Positions 36,215 through 48,308 of a stretch of 64,000 bases of DNA are shown piece after piece. The stretch comes from Hordeum vulgare subsp. vulgare (Eukaryota > Streptophyta > Magnoliopsida > Poales > Poaceae), in the NCBI RefSeq assembly GCF_904849725.1, contig NC_058522.1, forward strand, positions 336,107,029 to 336,171,028. Direction: 5' to 3'. The notes beneath the pieces are model-generated. The model did no database searches, had not been told where the DNA came from, and saw only the letters and a list, made by a program, of their open reading frames with translations. The translations under genes were made by a program, and so were the position numbers. Each line of letters begins with the position of its first letter. Position 1 is the first letter of the stretch.

Positions 36215-37929
36215 TGTTGGAATTATGCCCTAGAGGCAATAATAAATATAGTTATTATTATAATTCCTGTATCAAGATAATCGTTTATTATCCATGCTAT
36301 AATTGTATTGAATGAAGACTCATTTACATGTGTGGATACATAGACAAAACACCATCCCTAGCAAGCCTCTAGTTGGCTAGCCAGTTGATCAAAGATAGTC
36401 AGTGTCTTCTGATTATGAACAAAGTGTTGTTGCTTGATAACTGGATCACGTCATTAGGAGAATCACGTGATGGACTAGACCCAAACTAATAGACGTAGCA
36501 TGTTGATCGTGTCATTTTGTTGCTACTGTTTTCTGCGTGTCAAGTATTTATTCCTATGACCATGAGATCATATAACTCACTGACACCGGAGGAATGCTTT
36601 GTGTGTATCAAACGTCGCAACGTAACTGGGTGACTATAAAGATGCTCTACAGGTATCTCCGAAGGTGTTAGTTGAGTTAGTATGGATCAAGACTGGGATT
36701 TGTCACTCCGTGTGACGGAGAGGTATCTCGGGGCCCACTCGGTAATACAACATCACACACAAGCCTTGCAAGCAATGTAACTTAGTGTAAGTTGCGGGAT
36801 CTTGTATTACGGAACGAGTAAAGAGACTTGCCGGTAAACGAGATTGAAATAGGTATGCGGATACTGACGATCGAATCTCGGGCAAGTAACATACCGAAGG
36901 ACAAAGGGAATGACATACGGGATTATATGAATCCTTGGCACTGAGGTTCAAACGATAAGATCTTCGTAGAATATGTAGGATCCAATATGGGCATCCAGGT
37001 CCCGCTATTGGATATTGACCGAGGAGTCTCTCGGGTCATGTCTGCATAGTTCTCGAACCCGCAGGGTCTGCACACTTAAGGTTCGACGTTGTTTTATGCG
37101 TATTTGAGTTATGTGGTTGGTTACCGAATGTTGTTCGGAGTTACCGGGAATGTACCGGGAATGACGAATGGGTTCCGGGAGTTCACCGGGGGGGCAACCC
37201 ACCCCGGGGAAGCCCATAGGCCTTGAGGGTGGCACACCAGCCCTTAGTGGGCTGGTGGGACAGCCCAAAAGGCTCTATGCGCCAAGGAGAAGAAAATCAA
37301 GAGAGAAAAAAAAGGAGGAGGTTGGAAGGAAGGGGGACTCCCTCCCACCAAACCAAGTCCAACTCGGTTTGGGGGGGGGGAGAGTCCTCCCCCTTGGACT
37401 CGGCCGACCCCCTTGGGGTTCCTTGAGCCCCAAGGCAAGGTCCCCTCCCTCCCACCTATATATACGGAGGTTTTAGGGCTGATTTGAGATGATTTTTCCA
37501 CGGCAGCCCGACCACATACCTCCACGGTTTTTCCTCTAGATCGCGTTTCTGCGGAGCTCGGGCGGAGCCCTGCTGAGACAAGGTCATCACCAACCTCCGG
37601 AGCGCCCTCACGCTGCCGGAGAACTCTTCTACCTCTCCGTCTCTCTTGCTGGATCAAGAAGGCTGAGATCAACGTCGAGCTGTACGTGTGCTGAACGCGG
37701 AGGTGCCGTCCGTTTGGTACTAGATCGTGGGACTGATCGCGGGATTGTTCGCGGGGCGGATCGAGGGACGTGAGGACGTTCCACTACATCAACCGCGTTC
37801 TCTAACGCTTCTGTTGTACGGTCTACGAGGGTACGTAGATCACTCATCCCCTCTCGTAGATGGACATCACCATGATAGGTCTTCGTGCGCGTAGGAAAAT
37901 TTTTGTTTCCCATGCGACGTTCCCCAACA
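36215..37929 (+). repeat. Element C 5' LTR
   Basis: This 1715-bp LTR runs TGTTGGAATTATGCCCT to TTCCCCAACA. It holds a perfect 8-bp inverted repeat CCTTGGGG/CCCCAAGG (37411-37435) and a TATA box (37456-37464). Confidence 0.96.
37456..37464 (+). promoter_or_regulatory. TATA box, element C 5' LTR
   Basis: The sequence ctatatata lies 20 bases after the inverted repeat ending at 37435. It matches the BARE-type LTR promoter position. The copy in the right LTR is at 44462-44470. Confidence 0.65.
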
Positions 37930-37930
37930 G

Positions 37931-37943
37931 TGGCATCATGAGC
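37931..37943 (+). other. Primer binding site of element C
   Basis: The sequence tggcatcatgagc begins two bases after the LTR. It is a variant of TGGTATCAGAGCC; I recall the same variant as common among Angela elements. Confidence 0.75.
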
Positions 37944-39185
37944 TAGGTTCATGCGTAGATGTCTTCTCGAGTAGAACACATAAGTTTTTGTGGGCGGTGA
38001 TGTGCGTTTTGCTGCCCTCCTTAGTCTTTTCTTGATTCCGCGGTATTGTTGGATTGAAGCGGCTTGGACCGACATTACTCGTACGGTTATGAGAGACTGG
38101 TTTCATCGTTACGAGTAACCCCCTTTGCTCAAAGATGACTAGCAAGTGTCGGTTTCTCCAACTTTAGTTGAATCGGATTTGACCGAGGAGGTCCTTGGAT
38201 GAGGTTAAATAGCAACTCATATATCTCCGTTGTGGTGTTTGCGTAAGTAAGATGCGATCCTACTAGATACCCTTGGTCACCACGTAAAACATGCAACAAC
38301 AAAATTAGAGGACGTCTAACTTGTTTTTGCAGGGTATGCTTGTGATGTGATATGGCCAACGATGTGATGTGATATATTGGATGTATGAGATGATCATGTT
38401 GTAATAGAAATATCGACTTGCACGTCGATGGTACGGCAACCGGCAGGAGCCATAGGGTTGTCTTTATACTAACGTTTGTGCTTGCAGATGCGTTTACTAT
38501 TTTGCTAGGATGTAGCTTTAGTAGTAATAGCATGAGTAGCACGAAACCCCGATGGCAACACGTTGATGGATGATCATGGTGTGGCGCCGGTGACAAGAAG
38601 ATCGTGCCAGGTGCTTTGGTGATGGAGATCAAGAAGCACGTGATGATGGCCATATCATGTCACTTATGAATTGCATGTGATGTTAATCCTTTTATGCACC
38701 TTATTTTGCTTAGAACGACGGTAGCATTATGAGGTGATCTCTCACTAAAATTTCAAGACGAAATTGTGTTCTCCCCGACTGTGCACCGTTGCTACAGTTT
38801 GTCGTTTCGAGACACCACGTGATGATCGGGTGTGATAGACTCAACGTTCACATACAACGGGTGCAAAACAGTTGCGCACGCGGAACACTCGGGTTAAGCT
38901 TGACGAGCCTAGCATGTGCAGACATGGCCTCGGAACACATGAGACCGAAAGGTCGATCATGAATCATATAGATGATATGATTAGCATAGGGATGCTTACC
39001 ACTGAAACTATACTCAACTCACGTGATGATTGGACTTGGGATAGTGTAAGTGGATCATGAACCACTCAAATGACTAGAGAGATGTACTTTTTGAGTGGGA
39101 GTTTAGCATATAATTTGATTAAGTTAAACTCTAATTATCTTGAACATAGTCTAAGTCCACTTTGAATATATTTGTGTTGTAGATC

Positions 39186-40203
39186 ATGGCTCACGCGACA
39201 GTCATCCTGAATTTTAATACGTTCCTAGAGAAAGCTAAGTTGAAAGATGATGGAAGCAACTTTGTAGACTGGGCTCATAATCTTAAGCTAATCTTATAAG
39301 CTGGAAAGAAGGATTATGTCCTTAATGCTGCGCTAGGAGATGAACCACCCGCTATGGCTGATCAGGATGTTAAGAACGCTTGATTAGCACATAAGGAGGA
39401 CTACTCAATAGTTCAATGTGCAGTCTTGTATGGCTTAGAACCGGGACTTCAACGTCGCTTGGAGCGTCATGGAGCATTTGAGATGTTCCAGGAGTTGAAG
39501 TTTATCTTTCAGAAGAACGCCCGGATCGAGAGGTATGAGACCTCCGATAAATTCTATGCTTGCAAGATGGAGGAAAACTCGTCTGTCAGTGAACATGTGC
39601 TCAAAATGTCTGGGTACTCAAACCGTCTAGCTGAGCTGGGGATTGAACTCCCGCAAGAGGCTATCACTGACAGAATCCTTCAATCACTGCCGCCAAGCTA
39701 TAAAGGCTTTGTGTTGAACTACAACATGCAAGGGATGAACAAGTCTCCCGGCAAGTTGTTTGCGATGCTGAAAGTCGCAGAGTCTAAACTCCGTAAAGAG
39801 CATCAAGTGTTGATGGTGAATAAGACCACTAGTTTCAAGAGAAACGACAAAGGCAAGAAGGGCAATTCGAAGAAGAGCGGCAAGCCTGTTGCCAATCCGC
39901 CGAAGAAACCCAAAGCTGGACCTAAGCCTGAAACGGAGTGTTACTATTGCAAGGGTATGGGTCACTGGAAGCGCAATTGCCCCAAGTATCTGGCAGATAA
40001 GAAGGCGGGCAAAGAAAAATCAGGTATATTTGATATACATGTTATTGATGTGTACTTAACCGGCTCTCGTAGTAGTGCCTGGGTATTTGATACCGGTTCT
40101 GTTGCTCATATTTGCAACTCGAAACAGGAACTGCGGAATAGACGAAGGCTGGCGAAAGATGAAGTGACGATGCGCGTAGGAAATGGTTCCAAGGTTGATG
40201 CAA
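39186..40203 (+). pseudogene. Element C gag and protease region, two stops
   Basis: The frame starts at ATG 39186 by comparison with element A Gag. TAA at 39297-39299 and TGA at 39381-39383 interrupt it early; both could be C-to-T changes. From 39426 it is open through the rest of Gag, a CCHC zinc knuckle (CYYCKGMGHWKRNC, about 39940-39981) and the protease motif FDTGSVAHICNS (near 40086). About one extra base near 40198-40203 shifts the frame, so the open frame ends uselessly at 40337 while true coding continues in the next frame. The normal product forms the virus-like particle and processes the polyprotein. Confidence 0.9.
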
Positions 40204-43167
40204 ATCGCCGTCGGCATAGTATCACTTCAGCTACCGTCGGGATTAGTGATGAACTTAAATCATTGTTATTTAGTGCTTGCGTTGAGCATGAACATCATAT
40301 CTGGATCTTGTTTATTGCGAGACGGTTACTCTTTTAAGTCAGAGAATAATGGTTGTTCTATTTCTATGAGTAACATCTTTTATGGTCATGCACCGAATGT
40401 GAGAGGATTGTTCATATTGAATCTTGATAGCGATACGCATATACATAACATTGAGACCAAAAGAGTTAGAGTAAACAATGATAGCACCATATTTTTGTGG
40501 CACTGCCGCTTAGGTCATATTGGTGTAAAGCGCATGAAGAAACTCCATGCTGATGGACTTTTGGAGTCACTTGACTTTGATTCACTTGACACGTGCGAAC
40601 CATGTCTCATGGGCAAGATGACTAAGACTCCGTTCTCCGGAACAATGGAGCGTGCAAGTGACTTATTGGAAATCATACATACCGATGTGTGTGGTCCGAT
40701 GAGCGTGGAGGCACGCGGCGGATATCGTTATTTTCTCACCTTCACTGACGATTTGAGTAGATATGGTTATGTCTACTTGATGAAGCACAAGTCTGAAACA
40801 TTTGAAAAGTTCAAGCAATTTCAGAGTGAAGTGGAAAATCATCGCAACAAGAAGATCAAGTTCCTACGGTCTGATCGTGGGGGTGAATATCTGAGTTTCG
40901 AGTTTGGTGATCACTTAAGACAATGTGGAATTGTTTCGCAGTTGACACTGCCTGGAACACCACAGAGTAATGGTGTGTCCGAACGTCGTAATCGTACTTT
41001 ATTAGAGACGGTGCGATGTATGATGTCTCTTACTGATTTGCCGTTATCGTTTTGGGGTTATCCATTAGAAACAGCTGCATTCACTTTAAATAGGGCACCA
41101 TCAAAATCCGTTGAGACGACACCATACGAACTGTGGTATGGCAAAAGACCAAAGTTGTCGTTTCTTAAAGTTTGGGGATGTGATGCTTATGTCAAAAAGC
41201 TTCAGCCTGAAAAGCTGGAACCCAAAGCGGAAAAGTGTGTCTTCATAGGTTACCCAAAAGAGACAGTTGGGTACACCTTCTATCTCAAATCCGAGGGCAA
41301 AGTGTTTGTTGCTAAAAACGGAGCTTTTCTCGAGAAGGAGTTTCTCTCGAGAGAATTGAGCGGGAGGAAGATAGAACTTGACGAGGTTGTCGAACCTCTC
41401 ATCCCTCTGGATGGTGGCGCAGGGCAGGGGGAAACCTCTGTCGTTGCGACGCCAGTTGAGGAGGAAGTTAATGATGATGATCATGAAACTCCAGTTCAAG
41501 TTTCTGTTGAACCACGCAGGTCGACGAGATCACGTGCTGCTCCAGAGTGGTACGGTAATCCCGTCTTGTCAATCATTTTGTTAGACAACAATGAACCTGC
41601 AAATTATGAAGAAGCAATGGTGGGTCCAGATTCCAACAAATGGCTAGAAGCCATGAAATCCGAGATAGGATCCATGTATGAGAACAAAGTGTGGACTTTG
41701 GAGATACTACCTGAGGGCCGCAAGGCTATTCAGAACAAATGGATCTTTAAGAAGAAGACGGACGCTGACGGCAATGTGACCGTTTATAAAGCTCGACTTG
41801 TGGCAAAGGGTTTTTCACAAGTTCCAGGAGTTGACTACGATGAGACTTTCTCACCTGTAGTGATGCTTAAGTCCGTCAGAATCATGTTAGCAATAGCTGC
41901 ATTTTTCGATTATGAAATCTGGCAGATGGATGTCAAAACGGCGTTCCTTAACGGTTTCCTTAAAGAAGAGTTGTATATGATACAACCCGAAGGTTTTGTC
42001 GATCCTAAGAATGCTAACAAGGTGTGCAAGCTCCAGCGATCCATTTATGGACTGGTGCAAGCATCTCGGAGTTGGAACAAACGCTTTGATGAGGTAATCA
42101 AAGCATTTGGGTTTATACAAGTGGTTGGAGAATCTTGTATTTACAAGAAAGTGAGTGGGAGCTCTGTGGCGTTTCTAATATTATATGTGGATGACATATT
42201 ACTGATTGGAAACAACGTAGAGTTTTTGGAGAGCATAAAAGGTTACTTGAATAAAAGTTTCTCTATGAAGGACCTAGGAGAAGCTGCTTACATTCTAGGC
42301 ATTAAGGTCTATAGGGATAGATCAAAACGCCTGATAGGACTTTCACAAAGCACATACCTTGATAAAGTTTTGAAGAGGTTCAAAATGGAACAGTCCAAGA
42401 AAGGGTTCTTGCCAGTTCTACAAGGTACGAAATTGAGTAAGACTCAGTGCCCAGCAACTGATGAAGATAGAGAGCATATGCGCTCCGTCCCCTATGCTTC
42501 AGCCATAGGTTCTATCATGTATGCAATGTTGTGCACTAGAACGGATGTTAGCCTGGCCATAAGTATGGCAGGTAGGTTCCAGAGTAATCCAGGAGTGGAT
42601 CACTGGACAGCGGTCAAGAATATCCTGAAGTACCTGAAAAGGACTAAGGAGATGTTTCTCGTATATGGAGGTGACGAAGAGCTCGCCGTAAAAGGTTACG
42701 TCGATGCAAGCTTTGACACAGATCCGGACGACTCTAAGTCGCAAACCGGATACGTATTTATTCTTAATGGGGGTGCAGTAAGCTGGTGCAGTTCCAAGCA
42801 AAGCGTCGTAGAAGATTCTACATGTCAAGCGGAGTACATGGCTGCCTCGGAGGCGGCTAAGGAAGGTGTCTGGATGAAGCAGTTCATGACGGATCTTGGA
42901 GTGGTGCCAAGCGCACTGAATCCAATAACCTTGTTCTGTGACAACACTGGTGCCATTGCCTTAGCAAAGGAACCACGGTTTCACAAGAAGACCAGACACA
43001 TCAAACGACAGTTCAACCTCATCCGCGACTACGTCGAGGAAGAGGACGTAAATATATGCAAAGTGCACACGGATCTGAATGTAGCAAACCCGCTGACTAA
43101 ACCTCTTCCACGGCCAAAACATGATCAACACCAGAACTGTATGGGTGTTAGATTTATTACAATGTAA
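40183..43167 (+). pseudogene. Element C pol: integrase, RT and RNase H, uninterrupted
   Basis: This frame is open for 994 codons. It is not an independent gene; it is the downstream part of gag-pol after the frameshift near 40200. In order: GAG-pre-integrase zinc region (HCRLGH with CEPC), integrase core with aspartates in IHTDVCGPM and SDRGGEYL and the glutamate in NGVSERRNRT, a long linker, reverse transcriptase with VKTAFLNGFL and YVDD (42184-42195), and RNase H with GYVDASFD, CQAEYMAASEA and FCDNTGAIALAKEP, ending GVRFITM. All expected catalytic residues are visible. The order integrase before reverse transcriptase marks Ty1/copia. Confidence 0.94.
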
Positions 43168-43208
43168 TTCACATGGCGATGTGAGGGATGGATTATTGAC
43201 TCTAGTGC

Positions 43209-43219
43209 AAGTGGGAGAC
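43209..43219 (+). other. Polypurine tract of element C
   Basis: The sequence aagtgggagac abuts the right LTR and is identical to the tract of element A. Confidence 0.85.
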
Positions 43220-44934
43220 TATTGGAATTATGCCCTAGAGGCAATAATAAATATAGTTATTATTATAATTCCTGTATCAAGATAATCGTTTATTATCCAT
43301 GCTATAATTGTATTGAATGAAGACTCATTTACATGTGTGGATACATAGACAAAACACCATCCCTAGCAAGCCTCTAGTTGGCTAGCCAGTTGATCTAAGA
43401 TAGTCAGTGTCTTCTGATTATGAACAAAGTGTTGTTGCTTGATAACTGGATCACGTCATTAGGAGAATCACGTGATGGACTAGACCCAAACTAATAGACG
43501 TAGCATGTTGATCGTGTCATTTTGTTGCTACTGTTTTCTGAGTGTCAAGTATTTATTCCTATGACCATGAGATCATATAACTCACTGACACCGGAGGAAT
43601 GTTTTGTGTGTATCAAACGTCGCAACGTAACTGGGTGACTATAAAGATGCTCTACAGGTATCTCCGAAGGTGTTAGTTGAGTTAGTATGGATCAAGACTG
43701 GGATTTGTCACTCCGTGTGACGGAGAGGTATCTCGGGGCCCACTCGGTAATACAAAATCACACACAAGCCTTGCAAGCAATGTAACTTAGTGTAAGTTGC
43801 GGGATCTTGTATTACGGAACGAGTAAAGAGACTTGCCGGTAAACGAGATTGAAATAGGTATGCGGATACTGACAATCGAATCTCGGGCAAGTAACATACC
43901 AAAGGACAAAGGGAATGACATACGGGATTATATGAATCCTTGGCACTGAGGTTCAAACGATAAGATCTTCGTAGAATATGTAGGATCCAATATGGGCATC
44001 CAGGTCCCGCTATTGGATATTGACCGAGGAGTCTCTCGGGTCATGTCTGCATAGTTCTCGAACCCGCAGGGTCTGCACACTTAAGGTTCGACGTTGTTTT
44101 ATGCGTATTTGAGTTATGTGGTTGGTTACCGAATGTTGTTCGGAGTTACCGGGAATGTACCGGGAATGACGAATGGTTTCCGGGAGTTCACCGGGGGGGC
44201 AACCCACCCCGGGGAAGCCCATAGGCCTTGAGGGTGGCACACCAGCCCTTAGTGGGCTGGTGGGACAGCCCAAAAGGCTCTATGCGCCAAGGAGAAGAAA
44301 ATCAAGAGAGAAAGAAAAAAAAAGGAGGAGGTGGGAAGGAAGGGGGACTCCCTCCCAGCAAACCAAGTCCAACTCGGTTTGGGGGGAGAGTCCTCCCCCT
44401 TGGACTCGGCCGACCCCCTTGGGGCTCCTTGAGCCCCAAGGCAAGGTCCCCTCCCTCCCACCTATATATACGGAGGTTTTAGGGCTGATTTGAGACGATT
44501 TTTCCACGGCAGCCCGACCACATACCTCCACGGTTTTTCCTCTAGATCGCGTTTCTGCGGAGCTCGGGCGGAGCCCTGCTGAGACAAGGTCATCACCAAA
44601 CTCCGGAGCGCCCTCACGCTGCCGGAGAACTCTTCTACCTCTCCGTCTCTCTTGCTGGATCAAGAAGGCCGAGATCAACGTCGAGCTGTACGTGTGCTGA
44701 ACGCGGAGGTGCCGTCTGTTCGGTACTAGATCGTGGGACTGATCGCGGGATTGTTCGCGGGGCGGATCGAGGGACGTGAGGACGTTCCACTACATCAACC
44801 GCGTTCTCTAACACTTCTGCTGTACGGTCTACGAGGGTACGTAGATCTCTCATCCCCTCTCGTAGATGGACATCACCATGATAGGTCTTCGTGCGCGTAG
44901 GAAAATTTTTGTTTCCCATGCGACGTTCCCAACA
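43220..44934 (+). repeat. Element C 3' LTR
   Basis: This 1715-bp LTR begins TATTGG instead of TGTTGG, a single G-to-A change in the terminal dinucleotide that integrase recognises. Otherwise it is about 99% identical to the left LTR. It has the same inverted repeat, and a TATA box at 44462-44470. Confidence 0.95.
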
Positions 44935-47900
44935 CCCTCCCTGGCCGGCGAGCTCCCCCACCGGCCCTCCTCTCCACATCCTCACCCCCGGCCGGCGAGC
45001 CCCTTCCCTGCCCCTCCACCCGCCGGCACCACCCCCCCATTGGCCGGACCTCCAGCAATCCCGGCGGCCGAGACCCTCCCGGGTTCCTCCCTGGTCGGCC
45101 GACCCAGGCCAGGGGCCTCCCCCCCGTCGCGCCCCCCCTTCCTCCCGCTCGGTCCAGGAGGGACCGGGCAGGGAGACTGGCCCCCTCGGCCCCTTCACCT
45201 CATGGGCGAGACCCTCCCCCACCGTGCCTCCCCTACACCTCTTCCTCGCCGGAACCGCGCCGTCACCGTCCCCTTCACCACCGGAACAGCGCCGTCACCG
45301 TCACCGCCTCGTCCTCCTCCTCGCCGTCACCTCCGCTTCCCGCGAACTCCGGCTTCATCGGGCCGTCCCGTCAACGTTGGTGAGCCCCTCCTCAGGCTCC
45401 TCCCACCGTCGCGTTCCCCTCACCGTCCCGGTTCCGTTCCGGCAAACGGGACCCCGATCCGTCGACGGTAGTGACCGGTAGGAGGGATTGAAGTTTATGT
45501 TCTTCTATGTTGAAGGAGTTTGCAAAGAGACTCTCTGTTATATTTGTTAACAGAGAGAGGGAGATGAGAGTTTTGAGAGAAAATAAAATAAATGATGTAT
45601 TAGACGCGTATGTATACGTATGAGATGCGATGTATGTATTTGCGTATATGGATATTTAGAGGAATACGATATTTGCACGGTTAGGTATCTATAATAAAAT
45701 GAGTAAATAGCCTTAGGCCACTTACCGGTGGGGCCAATGCACCCGCTGTCTATCACAGGGAGGCCCCACGCGATAGTTAAAATAAAAATAAAAATAATGT
45801 TTTTATTAAATAAATAAATAGATATATTAGTTAAATTAATTAATTAGAATAATTAGAATATGACACGTGGGTCCCCCACTAAATTAATCTGATTACTTAA
45901 TAATTAATCTTAATAAAAACTTGTGCCTATGACGTTCGGTACCCGCTGGTCAGTTGACTAGTCAAATGTTGATGTCAGCATGACATCGCGATGATGTCAT
46001 AATGGGATTTTATTAAAATAGCTAAATCTGTTTTTAATTCCTAAATAATTAATAAAACTTCGAAAATTAATATAAAATAATCCGTAAGTCAGATCAGAAT
46101 AATTTCAACATGAAAGTTGATGAGCAAAACGAGACGAACCCGGATACACGGTCCATTCGTCTGTCACGCGTCCCTAGCATAGCAAACATGGAACTTTTCC
46201 ATCGTTCCCAGTATAACCGGTAGTAGCCCGAGACCCGGAAAATATCGTCAGATATTCTTCCGACCTGTCTATGATGGATGTTGCTGCGTTAGCTCATGTC
46301 TAGCCGGCATCTTGCCATGTCATGCTTTGTGTTGCATCGGTGCTATTATTTATTGTTTCTTCCCCCTCTTCTTACCGGTAGACCCCGAGACTGACGCTAC
46401 TGTCGGGTACATCTACGACCCTGCCGATCAGTCCTTTGCTGCAGAGCAGCAAGGCAAGCAAACTCCCCTTGATCATTCCTATATCGCCTATGTCTTTCTT
46501 CCTACTGCTTGCATTAGTATTTTGCTACTGTTGTTGTTAGCTCCTATATCTGATGCATAGCCTATTTTTGATGAACTGCTACTTTCAATCCTGTACTTTA
46601 AATATGCTTAGTATAGGTGGAGCAGTCATCCCCTCTGACCCCGTAGTTTAGTTGCCCCGCTTGTTTTTCAATCTCGATCTCTGATCGACGATGCCAGGCC
46701 CGACACAGCACATACACCCCCTTCGTTGTACGACGCTATAGGGATACTATCGGGTACCGAGGGTGACGCCTCGCAAAGTACCCCTGATGATATCTCTGTA
46801 GTATAGCTAGTCGGTCGTGGTTATCGAGGGTGATTCCTCTTTCACCATTCCCGCTGACGCCTCTGTCGTGCAACCCCGCACGTGTGGGACCCCCGAGGGT
46901 GATTCCTCTAAGCCCACCTTGACGGGTACATCGTTCGGAATCCAACGAGGGTGATACCTCGGATTCCCCCCGATGTTACAACCACACAGTTACTCGACCA
47001 TGTTACTGGGATCTTCGGTGATTAGTTGCAAGACGGGTGGATTCCCGTGAGATTGTGATGATGGCCTAATTAAAATGCTAATGGATTTGGGTATTTGATC
47101 TGGGTTGGTCGGAGACCTTTTCGCACTAACCGGCTACGCGGGAAGAATTATGGGTACTCGGCGTCGCGATATCAGCCGAAGCTTTTCAGATGCCAGCAAT
47201 GTAGCGGCGCGCGCCCGAGTGGTCCCGAGATGCATCGCGCTTGTGATTAAGGGATGCTAGGACTGACGTCGGCCGCCCATGCCACGTGCAGGAGCGTGAA
47301 GGGGAACTGGGCCCACGAACCCTTTGTTCTTAGGAGTTAGACCGGCGGGCTGGCCTCTCTGATTAGTCTTAGGTGGGGCTGCGACGTGTCGATATTCCGA
47401 GGCCGGGCAGGACCAAGAAAAGTATGTCCGGCCAGAGTGTTATCGAGCGTGACGGGACATGTGGTGCACCCCTGCAGGGATGAAATTTAACTATTCGGAT
47501 AGCCGTGTCCACGGTTACAGGACGACTTGGAGTTGTGCCCCGATCTTTTACAACTACAATTGTTACTTAACTGGAATTAGTTTGCCTCGGGATTACTTCC
47601 TCGCAGGGAGTCGAGGGAGGATCTTTAGGCGTGACATCACTTTAATATTGCTCCAACAATATGACTATTAATGTTTTACCCGTATTCTACTCTCGTCTAT
47701 TGCTGCAAGACCCTGAAGATGCTAGTCTTCGATAGGACTAGGCCTTCTCTCTCTATTCTCGCATTGCTGCAGTCAGTCCACATATACCCCCCCTTCTTTG
47801 ATACTGATGCATAATTAGAATAGTTCTTATGTAAGACTTGCGAGTACTTTGGATGAGTACTCACCGCTGCTTTGCTCCCCCCTTGTGCCCTTGATCCGTT

Positions 47901-48308
47901 TGTTGCGACGAGATGATGGAGCCCAGGAGATGGAGGTCCCCGCCACCGACGACTGCTACCCCGACGGTGCCTACTACTACGTGGAGGCTGCTGATGATCA
48001 GGAGTAGTTAGGAGGTTCCTAGGTAGGAGGCCTCGCCTCGTTCGATCATTGTATCTTTTGTGCTAGCCTTCTCTAAGGCACCCCATGTTTTATGTCTGTA
48101 CTCAGATATTTGTTACTTCCGCTGACTCGTGTGTTTATCGAGCTTTCGTATTATAGCCCTCGAGGCCCCTGGCTTGTAATATGAAGCTGATGTTATTTTA
48201 TTTGTGTCTAGAGTTGTGTTGTGATATCTTCCCGTGAGTCCTTGGGTTTGATCGTACGCATTTGCGTGTATGTTTAGCGTACGATTAAATCGAGGGCGTC
48301 ACAAAGGG

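Larger units (their letters stand above)
36215..44934 (+). mobile_element. Element C: young Angela/BARE-type Ty1/copia retrotransposon
   Basis: The element is 8720 bp with two 1715-bp LTRs and a perfect ccctc target duplication (36210-36214 and 44935-44939). By eye the LTRs differ at about 19 positions plus a few length changes in homopolymers (about 1.1%). With the commonly used grass rate of 1.3e-8 per site per year this is about 0.4 million years, an estimate only. Primer site, leader, gag-pol and polypurine tract are in order. Only two stops and one frameshift interrupt coding. It lies in the right LTR of G. Confidence 0.96.
25485..48303 (+). mobile_element. Element G: Tekay/Del-type chromovirus (Ty3/gypsy), hosts element C
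   Basis: LTRs start TGTGACATCCTCGAC and end GGGCGTCACA. The direct repeat aaggg (25480-25484 and 48304-48308) is a perfect target duplication. Without nested element C, G is about 14.1 kb: 4.09-kb LTRs around a 5.9-kb internal domain. That domain contains a tRNA-Met primer site, a pre-gag frame, gag, protease, reverse transcriptase, RNase H, integrase and a chromodomain. Chromodomain plus long LTRs point to the Tekay/Del lineage. LTR divergence is low (roughly 1-2% where I compared), so it is younger than D, as nesting requires. The coding region has several stops and one frameshift. Confidence 0.94.
35493..48303 (+). repeat. Element G 3' LTR, split by element C
   Basis: The LTR is present as 35493-36214 and 44940-48303. 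Its parts match the left LTR closely. The bases ccctc at the break are duplicated by C. Net length is about 4086 bp. The hairpin array is at 46751-46967; its fourth unit has a 7-bp outer stem (GGAATCC/GGATTCC), one pair longer than in the left LTR. Confidence 0.92.
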
